DNA of 64,000 nt from Streptomyces omiyaensis (GTDB lineage Bacteria; Actinomycetota; Actinomycetes; Streptomycetales; Streptomycetaceae): contig NZ_BMVV01000024.1 of the NCBI RefSeq assembly GCF_014650895.1, positions 1-64,000 on the forward strand, read 5' to 3'. This document shows positions 13,370 through 21,148 of the stretch, piece by piece. The notes under the pieces are model-generated. The model was not told the DNA's origin. It saw nothing but the letters and a program-made list of their open reading frames with translations, and made no database searches. How positions within the stretch are numbered: position 1 is the first letter of the stretch; each line of letters starts with the position of its first letter. A program made the translations under genes and the position numbers.

Positions 13370-13945
13370 ATGAAGTCGTTGGCCGTACGCCACGCCTCCA
13401 CCAAGGACGCGCCCGCCCTCATGAAGCTGCGCATCGAGGCCGAGGAGTGGCTGGCGCGCGCGGGCATCGACCAGTGGCGCAGCCCCGGCTTCCGCGACCG
13501 CGCCCTCGCCAAATGGCACGAGGACATCGCCGCCGACCGAACCTGGGTGGTTGAGGACGACCGCCAGGAGGTACTCGGCACCGTGACCCTCGCTCGTCCC
13601 GACATCGACTTCTGGAAGCCCTCGGACGCTCCGGAGTCGGCGGTCTACGTCGCCAAGCTGATCACCTCGCGCCAGGCCGTCGGCCTCCATCTCGGTGGCC
13701 GGATCCTCGACTGGGTCGGCTCGGTCGCGCGGGAACGGAACAAGCCGTGGGTTCGACTCGACTGCTGGCGCACCAACGTCAAGCTGCAGAGGTACTACCT
13801 CGATGAAGGGTTCGAGCACGTCCGCACCGAGGCCCCCGAGCACAGGCTCTCTGGATGGATGGCTCAGCGGCCGGCGACGGTCACCGCCCATGGGGACCTT
13901 CCGCCGTTGGGCTCGCCCTCCGACGCGCCGGAATCGGCGAGCTGA
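13370..13945 (+). CDS. GNAT-family N-acetyltransferase (191 aa)
   Basis: The fold order is that of GNAT enzymes: an N-terminal strand-helix (LAVRHASTKDAPALMKLR), a central strand (TWVVEDDRQEVLGTVTLAR), a probable acetyl-CoA loop (LITSRQAVGLHLGGRILDWV) and the C-terminal motif B (RLDCWRTNVKLQRYYLDEGF). The acetyl-CoA signature Q/R-x-x-G-x-G/A is present only as QAVGLHLG, which is loose. The substrate is unknown; small-molecule or antibiotic-like substrates and protein N-termini are all possible. The gene starts two bases after the GntR stop with a GGAGG site, so the two are co-transcribed. Confidence 0.75.
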   Translation: MKSLAVRHASTKDAPALMKLRIEAEEWLARAGIDQWRSPGFRDRALAKWHEDIAADRTWVVEDDRQEVLGTVTLARPDIDFWKPSDAPESAVYVAKLITSRQAVGLHLGGRILDWVGSVARERNKPWVRLDCWRTNVKLQRYYLDEGFEHVRTEAPEHRLSGWMAQRPATVTAHGDLPPLGSPSDAPESAS

Positions 13946-13990
13946 CCTCACGTGACCGCGCCAGGGGGGGATGATGGCCCGCGAAACAGA

Positions 13991-14012
13991 ACAGGCCCCC
14001 GTGGGGGCCTGT
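13991..14012 (+). terminator. Intrinsic terminator after the GntR-GNAT operon
   Basis: A perfect 10-bp inverted repeat (ACAGGCCCCC/GGGGGCCTGT) with a two-base centre lies 46 bases after the GNAT stop. Confidence 0.75.
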
Positions 14013-14611
14013 CAGTCGCGCACGCCGGTTGTGGTGGTCGGCGCCGCGATCAGCAGCACCTTTACTCCTGAGGAGGTGCCTGCCGTGAGCAGGCTACGCG
14101 TGCCCGCCGTTCGGGGCCAGAGGGACACGGCGACGCGCCACCCGTGTTCCATGCCGCCCGCCTGGCGGGACGCCTCGGTAAGTCCTCTCCCGGCGAACGG
14201 GAACTCGGAGTATCCCCCCACGCCCGGTACAACACGACACCGGCGCCGTGCATGATCGCCGGACGTGCCGCCGCCTTGTACCAGCTCAACGCCGGTTTCG
14301 GAAACCGGGGATCGGACTTCACCATGGTTGCCATGACCGCTCGCGCCCCGTAAATGCGTGAGGGCCGCCCCTGCGCCAACAGGTGCGGCCCTCGATACAG
14401 CTGACTCAGTCCACCGGCCCTAGGAAGCCACAGTCTCTGAGTCGTACGTCGGCGGTAACGCCGGGCTTCCGACCCTGTCGGGCCCGGTCACCGTTCACCA
14501 GGATAACCGCCCGGAGCACCTTTACGCAGCACCGCCGATAGGCCCGTCCGGTTACCTGGTGATGATCACCGACGTGCGGCTCTCTACCCCGATTGGGAGA
14601 GATCGCACCCC
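14013..14611. other. Gene-poor region upstream of the replication genes
   Basis: About 600 bases without a convincing gene; short frames on both strands lack Streptomyces codon use. Two hairpins stand out: 14292-14308 (CCGGTTTCGGAAACCGG) and 14360-14393 (nine-bp outer stem GAGGGCCGC/GCGGCCCTC). The string AGCACCTTTAC occurs at 14055-14065 and 14515-14525. The region may hold the rep promoter and possibly part of the origin. Confidence 0.5.
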
Positions 14612-14821
14612 ATGCACCACCGCCCCTTCCGGATCGCCTCCGCGGAGCACGCGATGGTAACCGTCGCTGCCGCGTACGAAGGCGCCACGTTTATTACCCG
14701 CTGCTCTCATAACCCGATGAACTGCCCCGATGAGAGTGTCCGTTTCGGCGGATACAACGGCCGCGTGCTGACTACGAACGCTTCCGCGTCCTCCCCGGCC
14801 GCTGGGGTGGTGGCCCGATGA
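14612..14821 (+). CDS. Hypothetical protein overlapping the rep gene (69 aa)
   Basis: A short frame with a GGGAGAG site six to eight bases before the ATG. Its stop overlaps the start of the next gene (ATGA), which argues for translation. The product (FRIASAEHAMVTVAAAYEGA, TRCSHNPMNCPDESVRFGGY) has two cysteines and no recognised family. It may serve as a leader that couples translation to the replication gene. Confidence 0.5.
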   Translation: MHHRPFRIASAEHAMVTVAAAYEGATFITRCSHNPMNCPDESVRFGGYNGRVLTTNASASSPAAGVVAR

Positions 14822-15960
14822 ACTCCCCCAACGTGACGAACAACCTCGCCGACGACGAGGTGATCGGGTTCGTCGGTGACATCACCGACTACTGGTCGTA
14901 CACCCAGGTCAGGGACTGGGTACTGCTGATGCCTGGGATCACCCGGACCGCACTGCACCTGTACCTGCTGCTGCGGTCAATGGTCTCCGAGGCCGCCCGC
15001 CGGTCCGGCGGCGGTCTGCGGCGGATGTCGTACGACCAGCTCTGCTACCTGCTGCCCGGCACCAGCGAGGACAAGCCCGCCAGCGCTACCATGATCAAAG
15101 ATGCGCTCAAGGTCCTCGACGCGCTCAACCTGGTCTCCAACCCGGACGGCGGCCGCCTGGTGACCTCGGTGGGCAAGGGCGGCATCCAGAACAACTTCCG
15201 GAAGTACCAGGTCCACGACCTGCCGCTGGATGCGTACACGGGCTGGCGGAACGTCTGGGACAAGCTCGACGCCTACACGGTCGACTGGCGCGAGAACCCG
15301 CCGCAGCCGCCGACGCACGTGCGGACCGGGGACGGCGTCCAGCGCATCCCTGCGGGCCGGCCGCATCCCGAGCCCGCTCCGGCCGCCAAGGAGCAGCCGA
15401 AGGCGAAGCCCGCGCCGAAGAAGACCGCGCCGAAGCCCCCGGTGAAGAAGGCCGCCCCGAAGCCGGCGCCGCAGGGCACCCTGCCGGAGGATCCGGCGTC
15501 CGACCCGGTGGCGGACTCCGTCGTCGAGGCGTGGGCCGCGGGCATGCGGTCCAGCGGTCACCCCTTCCTGCCCAAGCGTGCGCAGGCCATCGCCGTCGAG
15601 GCCGCCCAGCTCCTGGCCGCCGGTGCCGACGCCGATCATCTGCGCCGGGTGGCGCGGTGGATGGGACAGGTGAAGCCCTCCTGGAAGGTCCTGGAGGACG
15701 CGATGACCTGGCCTGATGCGCCCAAGCCGGGGATTCCCGCGCAGCAGGGTTCGAGCCGTCAGGCCGCGATCGACGCGTGCTCCCGCTGCGACGAGTACGG
15801 CCAGGTCGACGTCGACGGCCGGATCGCGAAGTGCCGGCACGAGGCCCTTCCCGCGCCCGCTCCTGCTCCCGTCGCCGAACCGGCTCCGGAGCAGGAACCC
15901 GTGGTGCCGGAGCGGCGGCTGCGGGACCTGATCGGCGCGCTCGCCCAGGCCAACGCCTGA
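14818..15960 (+). CDS. Putative plasmid replication initiator (380 aa)
   Basis: The N-terminal 150 residues are helical and resemble a winged-helix replication protein (RDWVLLMPGITRTALHLYLL, LRRMSYDQLCYLLPG, ATMIKDALKVLDALNLVSNP). A lysine/alanine/proline-rich linker (about 180-220) follows. Then comes a second helical domain (about 230-300) and a small zinc-ribbon-like segment (ACSRCDEYGQ ... AKCRH). It sits directly upstream of a DnaB-like helicase gene. In linear Streptomyces plasmids such as pSLA2 an initiator (Rep1) and a helicase-like protein (Rep2) are adjacent and both are required; the order here matches that pattern. Function is inferred from context and fold-like features, not from a clear family match. 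Confidence 0.65.
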   Translation: MNSPNVTNNLADDEVIGFVGDITDYWSYTQVRDWVLLMPGITRTALHLYLLLRSMVSEAARRSGGGLRRMSYDQLCYLLPGTSEDKPASATMIKDALKVLDALNLVSNPDGGRLVTSVGKGGIQNNFRKYQVHDLPLDAYTGWRNVWDKLDAYTVDWRENPPQPPTHVRTGDGVQRIPAGRPHPEPAPAAKEQPKAKPAPKKTAPKPPVKKAAPKPAPQGTLPEDPASDPVADSVVEAWAAGMRSSGHPFLPKRAQAIAVEAAQLLAAGADADHLRRVARWMGQVKPSWKVLEDAMTWPDAPKPGIPAQQGSSRQAAIDACSRCDEYGQVDVDGRIAKCRHEALPAPAPAPVAEPAPEQEPVVPERRLRDLIGALAQANA

Positions 15961-16051
15961 GCCCGGCTTCACCCCACCCCACGCAGACGAACGGCGCCCG
16001 GGAGACCTTGGCAGGCCCGGGCGCCGAGAGACCTCATCAGGGAGATCACCC

Positions 16052-17434
16052 ATGAGCGTAGTACCGACCCAGTCGCACGGCACCAGCACGGGCACCGGCG
16101 ACCCGGCGTCCCTCGACCGGATGCTGCCGCGCAACCGCGAGGCCGAGCTGTCCGTCCTGGGCAGCATGGCGATGTCGAAGGACATCTCCGCCGAGTGCCA
16201 GGACATCATTTCCGACGGCGACTACTACTGGCCGATCCACGGCACGATCCACAGCACGATCCTCGACCTGCAGGCCCGCGGCCTGCCCTCCGACCCGATC
16301 CAGCTCACCGAGGAACTCCACAACCGCGGCGAGCTCACGCGGATCGGCGGCCCCTCCTACCTGCACGGACTGCTCCAGGCCGTGGACAGTCCGGCGATGG
16401 CTCCGCATCACGCCAAGATCATCCGTAAGCACGCGATCCTGCGCCGTCTCATTGAGGCGGGCATCAAGATCACACAGCTCGGCTACAACGCCGAGGGCGA
16501 CGTCGACGAGCTCGTCGCGGCGGCCGCCGCCGAGCTGGCCCGCGTGGTCGAAGGCGTCCGAGTGGACGACGACTTCCTGACGCCCGAGGAGACCCTGGAG
16601 CACACGCTCGACATGATCGACGACGCGAAGAACGGCAAGGGCCTGTCGGGCCTGTCCACCGGCTTCGCCGACCTCGACAGCCTGACCGGGGGACTACAGC
16701 CGGCGCAGCTGGTGATCGTGGCGGCCCGTCCCGCCATGGGCAAGTCGACCTTCGCGATGGACCTGGTCCGCGCCTGTTCCGTCAAGCACGACATCCCGGC
16801 TGCGTTCATCTCCCTGGAGATGGGAATCGACGAGCTCAACATGCGCCTGCTCAGCGCGGAAGCGAAGGTCGGCCTGCACAAGATCCGCAACGGCACCGTC
16901 ACCGACGAGGACTGGACCAGCATGGCCCGCGCCGTTCCGAAGATCTCCCAGGCCCCAATCCACATCAACGAGTCCGCGCAGACCCTGCACCAGATTCAGG
17001 CGAAGATCCGCCGCCTCAAGGCCAAGAACCCCCGCCTCGGGCTCGTCGTCATCGACTACCTGCAGCTCATCACCCTCGGCGGCCGCCGCACGGACAACCG
17101 CCAGCAGGAGGTCGCCGAGATCTCCCGCAGCCTCAAACTGCTCGCCAAGGAGCTCCAGGTCCCCATCGTCGCGCTCTCCCAGCTCAACCGCGGCCCCGAG
17201 CAGCGCACCGACAAGCGCCCCGTCGTCTCCGACCTACGCGAGTCCGGCTCGATCGAGCAAGACGCCGACATCGTCTGCCTGCTGCACCGCGACGACGCGT
17301 ACGAGAAGGAGTCGCCCCGCGCCGGCGAGGTCGACCTGATCATCGGCAAGCACCGCAACGGCCCGACGGCCACCATCACGGTCGCCAACCAGCTCCACTA
17401 CTCGCGCTTCGTCGACATGGCCGTCACCGCCTGA
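16052..17434 (+). CDS. DnaB-like replicative helicase (460 aa)
   Basis: The full DnaB layout is present. The N-terminal helical domain (about residues 25-130; LPRNREAELSVLGSM, ISDGDYYWPIHGTIHSTI) is followed by a linker helix. The RecA-like motor has Walker A AARPAMGKST near residue 228, an H1a-like LEMGIDELNMRLLSAEA segment, Walker B LGLVVIDYLQL near residue 335 and a C-terminal strand with LLHRDD and IIGKHRNGPT. Length is normal for DnaB. It is encoded 91 bases after the putative initiator and is probably loaded by it at the plasmid origin. A GGGAGA site precedes the ATG. Confidence 0.9.
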   Translation: MSVVPTQSHGTSTGTGDPASLDRMLPRNREAELSVLGSMAMSKDISAECQDIISDGDYYWPIHGTIHSTILDLQARGLPSDPIQLTEELHNRGELTRIGGPSYLHGLLQAVDSPAMAPHHAKIIRKHAILRRLIEAGIKITQLGYNAEGDVDELVAAAAAELARVVEGVRVDDDFLTPEETLEHTLDMIDDAKNGKGLSGLSTGFADLDSLTGGLQPAQLVIVAARPAMGKSTFAMDLVRACSVKHDIPAAFISLEMGIDELNMRLLSAEAKVGLHKIRNGTVTDEDWTSMARAVPKISQAPIHINESAQTLHQIQAKIRRLKAKNPRLGLVVIDYLQLITLGGRRTDNRQQEVAEISRSLKLLAKELQVPIVALSQLNRGPEQRTDKRPVVSDLRESGSIEQDADIVCLLHRDDAYEKESPRAGEVDLIIGKHRNGPTATITVANQLHYSRFVDMAVTA

Positions 17435-17478
17435 CCGACTTGTAGGTTCTCAAATCCCGTGTCGGAATCTCACGGCCG

Positions 17479-17727
17479 ATGTCGGTCTGGCGGATCGCAC
17501 GCACCCCGAAGACACTCGGCGAGCCCGCCGTGCTGCTGATGGCCCGGCTGGAGCGGTCGCGCCGCCCGGGGCACCCGCTCATCCATGAGTGCTTGGGGCA
17601 GGCGGCGGACGTCGAGTATCACGCCGACGCGGTCGTCCTGGTCGACAGGACGGAGATCAGCGAGGTGAGCGTCCTGGTCGCCAAGGGCCGTTCGCTCCCG
17701 ACCCGGAGCCTGTCGGTGGCCTGGTAG
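17479..17727 (+). pseudogene. C-terminal fragment of a DnaB/RecA-like helicase (82 aa)
   Basis: The stretch ADVEYHADAVVLVDRT, SEVSVLVAKGRSLPTRSLSV aligns by eye with the end of the neighbouring helicase (SIEQDADIVCLLHRDD ... VDLIIGKHRNGPTATITV). That corresponds to the last strands of the RecA-like fold. The Walker motifs are absent, so it cannot be an ATPase alone. It begins 44 bases after the helicase stop. It may be a relic of a duplicated helicase or a small partner derived from one. Confidence 0.55.
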
Positions 17728-17758
17728 GCCGCGGAGCTTCGATCGCCTTCACCGGCTT

Positions 17759-17789
17759 CGCCCCCGGCGCGTTCCTCGCGCCGGGGGCG
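17759..17789 (+). terminator. Intrinsic terminator after the replication genes
   Basis: A perfect 13-bp stem (CGCCCCCGGCGCG/CGCGCCGGGGGCG) closes a TTCCT loop about 30 bases after the helicase fragment. Confidence 0.8.
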
Positions 17790-17836
17790 TCGTCGTTGCG
17801 AGCCGGGTTGGCGCCGCTGCGCGGGGAGCGGGCGGC

Positions 17837-17963
17837 TTCGATGGTCGGATTTCCGTCCATCGAAGTGACCTGCGGCGAAGCAGCATCGTCCCAGGTCGTT
17901 TCGATGGACGGATTTCCGTCGCGGTTGGACGGATTTCCGACCAGCCTCGACGGAAAAAAATCG
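17837..17963. repeat. Candidate replication iterons, CGGATTTCCG with 21-bp phasing
   Basis: Copy one (17837-17864) is a near-perfect 28-bp palindrome built on TTCGATGG-t-CGG and its inverse. Copies two and three have cores CGGATTTCCG at 17909-17918 and 17930-17939. A degenerate fourth (GACGGAAAAAAATCG) starts its CGG at 17951. The last three are exactly 21 bp apart, two helical turns, and copy one is 64 bp from copy two. An A-run follows. The array sits about 400 bp downstream of the helicase gene and beyond its terminator, as expected for a replication origin or incompatibility locus. Confidence 0.65.
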
Positions 17964-18360
17964 CCTACACCGTGCTGACCTGCAGAAACGAGCTCCTCTA
18001 ATAAGCCCCCCCAAGAAGTTCTTCTCTCTCCCGCACCACCGACCGCACCGGTCCCTGTGCCGTCGGCCCGGGCCGGGACGAACGGCGAGAGAGAGATGTG
18101 GCTGCGCCGGGGGACACCCCGCCGCGCTCGCCGGCGCCAAGGCGCCGGAAGATTCCGCCCCGCCTTTGCCTAACAGGCCCTTGCGCGACCGTTCCTCGGC
18201 GGGTCCCGTCCTCCCAGTACAGCCACGGTCCCATCGCCAGCCTCGCCGCCGTTCGACCAACGACTCGCACAGTGAGACCTGCCTGAGGATCTGGACCCGG
18301 AGGAGCCTCCTCCGACCCTGAGCGGATCATCCAGGAGCTCGCCCAGGTCGAGACGCGGAC
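17964..18360. other. Gene-poor region right of the iterons
   Basis: About 400 bases. A minus-strand frame (17998-18330) is proline/arginine-rich and lacks a ribosome-binding site, so it is not called. Nothing else specific was seen. Confidence 0.5.
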
Positions 18361-18567
18361 TTGGTCGTCGTGAACGGCTACGCCATTGCGACGGACAGCG
18401 AACCCTTAAAGGGACTGGCCCTGGCTCTCCTGTACCAGTGCGCTGTGAACCGGGAGGCGGCCGACTTGGTCATTGCGTACCTGGAGCGGACCGGCTTGGG
18501 GCAAGAGCGTACGGTGCTGACCTTTGCGGACCTGCTCCTGTGCGTCCGGGGCGCCCAAGATCCGTAA
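18361..18567 (+). CDS. Possible small protein (68 aa)
   Basis: The frame opens with TTG, with a possible GTG three codons later. It encodes a helical product (LKGLALALLYQCAVNREAADLVIAYL, split by turns). Codon use is only moderately GC3-rich and no strong ribosome-binding site is present. A hairpin follows at once. Possibly a remnant. Confidence 0.35.
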   Translation: MVVVNGYAIATDSEPLKGLALALLYQCAVNREAADLVIAYLERTGLGQERTVLTFADLLLCVRGAQDP

Positions 18568-18577
18568 GCCTCCGTGG

Positions 18578-18597
18578 CCGGCCGCGTCGGCGGCCGG
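18578..18597 (+). terminator. Terminator hairpin
   Basis: An 8-bp stem CCGGCCGC/GCGGCCGG around GTCG lies 10 bases after the stop at 18567. Confidence 0.5.
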
Positions 18598-18629
18598 GGG
18601 TGCTTCGGGGCTGGGCAAAAGCAGCAGGC

Positions 18630-18902
18630 AGCGGGGGAGGGGCGCGCGGGTGGCTGGCCGTGCGCCGTCTGTCCGCGCCGTCGAGGGCGCGGTCCGTCCC
18701 CCCGCCGTCACGCCCGACCGAGCGTAAGGCGACCGTGCCGTCCAGCTGTGGCTGATGGGGGGCGGGCTGCTGCCGCGCTGTGGCCGGGCCCGGTGCCGCT
18801 ATCCAGCGCTGCGGGCATCGGAACGATCCGCGTGGCCCGGCCGCAGGCCGCGAAACGCCGCCCGAAATCACCAAGAAAATCGTCCTGAACAGGCAGTTCG
18901 GT
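18630..18902 (+). repeat. Noncoding upstream region shared with 25095-25307
   Basis: Blocks of this region recur in the same order at 25095-25307. Examples are GTAAGGCGACCG (here) against GTGAGGCGACCG, then CTGATGGGGGGC against CCGATGGGGGGC, then GCTGCCGCG in both. Each copy ends just before one of the conserved TTGACC promoters. Neither copy has a good coding frame, so a duplicated regulatory or noncoding-RNA region is likely. Confidence 0.55.
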
Positions 18903-18931
18903 TTGACCTACAGCCCAAAACTTGAGAGTAT
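18903..18931 (+). promoter_or_regulatory. Promoter P1 of the hairpin-array genes
   Basis: -35 TTGACC (18903-18908), 17-bp spacer, -10 GAGTAT (18926-18931). The identical boxes and spacing occur at 23116 (P2) and 25308 (P3), together with conserved TTGAGAGTATTGGTT. The predicted transcript starts at about 18938, directly at hairpin E1. Confidence 0.7.
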
Positions 18932-18938
18932 TGGTTAT

Positions 18939-18968
18939 GTCGGAAGGGGGCGGGAATCCCCGGCCGAC
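18939..18968 (+). promoter_or_regulatory. Hairpin element E1 with GCGGGAAT loop
   Basis: Stem GTCGG-aa-GGGG / CCCC-gg-CCGAC with a symmetric internal loop closes GCGGGAAT (18950-18957). It lies at the predicted 5' end of the P1 transcript. The downstream segment has the shared ACCGAGAACCTCAACGAAAGG before the GTG at 19024. Confidence 0.7.
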
Positions 18969-19023
18969 GGCCCCGCCCCTCCGGGCGGGGGAAGCACCGA
19001 GAACCTCAACGAAAGGCCTTCAC

Positions 19024-19338
19024 GTGACCATCTCCTTCGGTCCCCTCCTGCTCGACGACGAGGCCGGTACGCAGCTGCGGCCCGCGTTCGACGCCATCCT
19101 GCGCACCTTCACCGTCGAGCTGTGGCGCGATGGCCAGGTCGCCGCCGTTCACGGCGACAGCGGCGAGTTCTTCGAGACCGCCAGCGCCACGACCGACGCC
19201 CTGGCGGACTTCCTCACCGCGCACGACGTGCGTCCGCTGACCGAGACGGAGTCCTACGAGCTCTACGGCGGCCTGCTGCGGGTCAAGGGCGGCACCGGCT
19301 TCGAGGTCCTGATCCGGCAGGACGCCCGCCGGTCCTGA
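19024..19338 (+). CDS. Hypothetical protein, paralogue of the next gene (104 aa)
   Basis: A small soluble protein with the pattern QLRPAFDAILRTFTVELW, then ALADFLTAHDVRPLTE, YELYGGLLRVKGG and FEVLIRQ. The same blocks in the same order occur in the product of 19430-19744 (TLRPVYDPVLRSFSVHI, VRELTGEEAVFLYAGLVHAKGG, WHIFRQQ), so the two are tandem duplicates. No known family. The GTG at 19024 has a GAAAGG site and follows hairpin E1. It is the first gene of the array. Confidence 0.7.
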   Translation: MTISFGPLLLDDEAGTQLRPAFDAILRTFTVELWRDGQVAAVHGDSGEFFETASATTDALADFLTAHDVRPLTETESYELYGGLLRVKGGTGFEVLIRQDARRS

Positions 19339-19352
19339 TCGGCACACCGCCC

Positions 19353-19388
19353 GGGGTGCGGGCGGGGCGGGAATCCCGTCCGCACCCC
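19353..19388 (+). promoter_or_regulatory. Hairpin element E2 with GCGGGAAT loop
   Basis: A 14-bp stem with one G-T wobble (19353-19366 with 19375-19388) closes GCGGGAAT at 19367-19374. ACCGAGCAACCTCAGCGAAAGG follows before the ATG at 19430. Confidence 0.7.
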
Positions 19389-19429
19389 CGGGACCCGGCC
19401 ACCGAGCAACCTCAGCGAAAGGCGTCACC

Positions 19430-19744
19430 ATGGACTTCACCCAGCTGACCTGCATCCCGGTCGACGGCACGGACGTCACCCTCCGCCCCGTCTACGACCC
19501 CGTCCTGCGCTCCTTCTCCGTCCACATCCGCCAGGGCGACGTGATCTACCCCCTGGGTCTGGACGGCGGCTTCACCTACGCCGACGAGCCGCTGGCGGCG
19601 ATCGACGAGGCCCTGGCCGAGGTCGGCGTGCGCGAGCTGACCGGCGAGGAGGCGGTGTTCCTGTACGCCGGGCTCGTCCACGCCAAGGGCGGCCCGGACT
19701 GGCATATCTTCCGGCAGCAGGTCACCGACGGCGACATCGTCTGA
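19430..19744 (+). CDS. Hypothetical protein, paralogue of the previous gene (104 aa)
   Basis: Same length and block order as 19024-19338 (see that entry), with roughly a third of aligned residues identical by eye. It contains no cysteine pair of a metal site, no membrane segment and no catalytic-looking motif. The best-conserved feature between the two is L-Y-G/A-G-L-x-H/R-x-K-G-G. It lies behind hairpin E2 with a CGAAAGG site before the ATG. Confidence 0.7.
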   Translation: MDFTQLTCIPVDGTDVTLRPVYDPVLRSFSVHIRQGDVIYPLGLDGGFTYADEPLAAIDEALAEVGVRELTGEEAVFLYAGLVHAKGGPDWHIFRQQVTDGDIV

Positions 19745-19756
19745 CCGGACTTCACC

Positions 19757-19798
19757 CCGCCGTGCGGACGGGGGCGGGAATCCCCGTCCGCACGGCGG
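19757..19798 (+). promoter_or_regulatory. Hairpin element E3 with GCGGGAAT loop
   Basis: A perfect 17-bp stem (19757-19773 with 19782-19798) closes GCGGGAAT at 19774-19781. Stem sequence differs from E2 and E5 while pairing is kept. ACCGAAGCACCTCAGC follows. Confidence 0.75.
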
Positions 19799-19838
19799 CC
19801 CCATCACCGAAGCACCTCAGCACCAAGGGAGACCCCGT

Positions 19839-20408
19839 ATGACCAGCACCACCCTTGCCTACCGACTGGGCGAGACGGACACCGAGTGCCGCTACCCGGT
19901 GATCATCGGCAAGGACCAGATGATCGGCCGTGTCTTCCGCTGGCACCGCAACTGGTTCGCGGTCGACAACCGGGGTGAGACCAACCTCGGCCGTCCCGCC
20001 GTCGGCGCCAAGGGCGTCGACATGGCCGCCGGGTTCCTCGCCACCGCGTACGCCAACGGCGAGATCACGGCCACGCCCTACACGCCCGCGACGGACGCCG
20101 AGCTCTCCGGGTTCACCGGACCCGTGCCGCTGCTGCACCCGCGGATGCCGCAGACCGCCCGTAACGAGGCCAGCGCCCACAAGGCCCTGCTCCAGCTCGC
20201 CGCGTACCGCTGGAGCCCGCTGGGTGGCTTTCCGGGCTCGGACAACCTCTGGCTGCTGCGCTGCGACCTGGAGAGCTGCGGCTGGATCGGCGCCAAGCAC
20301 TACTCGCACCTGCGCGGCCGCAACGGCAACCCGCCGTCGGCCCACCGGCACCCCGGGTGCATCGGCGAGGACAAGGTCCGCGCCCTGATCCCCGCTTACC
20401 AGAAGTAG
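19839..20408 (+). CDS. Hypothetical protein (189 aa)
   Basis: A soluble protein with a beta-rich N-terminus (YRLGETDTECRYPVIIGKDQ, IGRVFRWHRNWFAVDNRG) and a C-terminal part containing two cysteines near residue 145 (LRCDLESCGWIG) followed by HxxxLRGRNGN and HRHPGC. The Cys/His set (C, C, H, H, H, C) might bind a metal. No family recognised. It follows hairpin E3 and has an AAGGGAG site before the ATG. Confidence 0.65.
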   Translation: MTSTTLAYRLGETDTECRYPVIIGKDQMIGRVFRWHRNWFAVDNRGETNLGRPAVGAKGVDMAAGFLATAYANGEITATPYTPATDAELSGFTGPVPLLHPRMPQTARNEASAHKALLQLAAYRWSPLGGFPGSDNLWLLRCDLESCGWIGAKHYSHLRGRNGNPPSAHRHPGCIGEDKVRALIPAYQK

Positions 20409-20425
20409 CAGCCCGCAGCGGTACC

Positions 20426-20452
20426 GCCGGGCCCGGCATCCCCGGGCCCGGC
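20426..20452 (+). promoter_or_regulatory. Hairpin at the E-element position, loop not conserved
   Basis: An 11-bp perfect stem (GCCGGGCCCGG/CCGGGCCCGGC) closes CATCC. The following CCTCAACGACACC matches the tail of the other E elements, but the GCGGGAAT loop is absent. It appears to be a diverged family member. Confidence 0.5.
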
Positions 20453-20478
20453 CCTCAACGACACCACCGGGAGAACCC

Positions 20479-21027
20479 GTGATCACCGCACGACTGAACC
20501 GCATCGCCGCCGCCGGCACCACCGAACGCCCCTACCGCCGGATCCGTTTCGCCGACGGATGCATGATCACCGTCGAGGCGGGGCCCGACGCTGTCGAGTT
20601 CACCGAGGTCGCCACCTGGCCCGGCCTCACCGTCCCCGCCACCGAAGCGTGGGCGAACGAGTACGGCGTGGAACTCTTCCTGAGCGGCCAGAACGCGGAA
20701 GGGCGCCGCCTCTTCCTGGACGTCCCCGTCACGGCCGTCCGCGAGCTCATCGAGGAGCACGGCGGCGAGCACGCCGACCAGGACGCCGACCTCCCGCCCG
20801 TCTTGCACACCTTCGGCCCGCGCACCGCCGCCAGCTACTCCGTCCTCCTCGGTGGCCAGCAGATCGGCCAGGTCACCCGCCACGACGAGTGCTGGACCGT
20901 CCCCTCCCCCGCCGAGGACGACCGCATCGTCGAATTCGACGACATCGACGAGGCCGCCGCCTACCTCGCCCGCGCGTCCAGGGACGCGGCCTGGGCGGCC
21001 CGCTTCACCCGGCAGCGCCTGGCCTGA
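20479..21027 (+). CDS. Hypothetical protein (182 aa)
   Basis: A soluble, acidic protein with two similar-looking strand blocks, one in each half: YRRIRFADGCMITVEAGPDA near residue 20 and SYSVLLGGQQIGQVTRHDEC near residue 120. The C-terminus is a helix (EAAAYLARASRDAAWAARFT). No family recognised. It starts with GTG at 20479 behind a GGGAGAA site. Confidence 0.65.
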   Translation: MITARLNRIAAAGTTERPYRRIRFADGCMITVEAGPDAVEFTEVATWPGLTVPATEAWANEYGVELFLSGQNAEGRRLFLDVPVTAVRELIEEHGGEHADQDADLPPVLHTFGPRTAASYSVLLGGQQIGQVTRHDECWTVPSPAEDDRIVEFDDIDEAAAYLARASRDAAWAARFTRQRLA

Positions 21028-21072
21028 CCGCCGTCCGGGGCGGCCCCGTGCGCCCCAGAGCTGACCTGACCG

Positions 21073-21108
21073 CCGGGCGGACGGGGGCGGGAATCCCCGT
21101 CCGCCCGG
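21073..21108 (+). promoter_or_regulatory. Hairpin element E4 with GCGGGAAT loop
   Basis: A perfect 14-bp stem (21073-21086 with 21095-21108) closes GCGGGAAT at 21087-21094. ACACCTCAACG follows before the ATG at 21149. Confidence 0.75.
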
Positions 21109-21148
21109 GCCACACCGACACACCTCAACGCCCTTGAAGGGGACCGCC

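Noticed and set aside
13971..14379. Short frames on both strands after the GNAT gene
   Set aside because: Poor codon bias, no ribosome-binding sites and proline/arginine-rich products; the region shows hairpins instead.
17837..17963. CRISPR-like array
   Set aside because: Repeat unit too short, only three to four copies, 21-bp phasing without unique spacers and no cas genes; iterons explain it better.
17998..18330. Minus-strand frame of 110 codons right of the iterons
   Set aside because: Low-complexity Arg/Gly/Pro product without a start signal.
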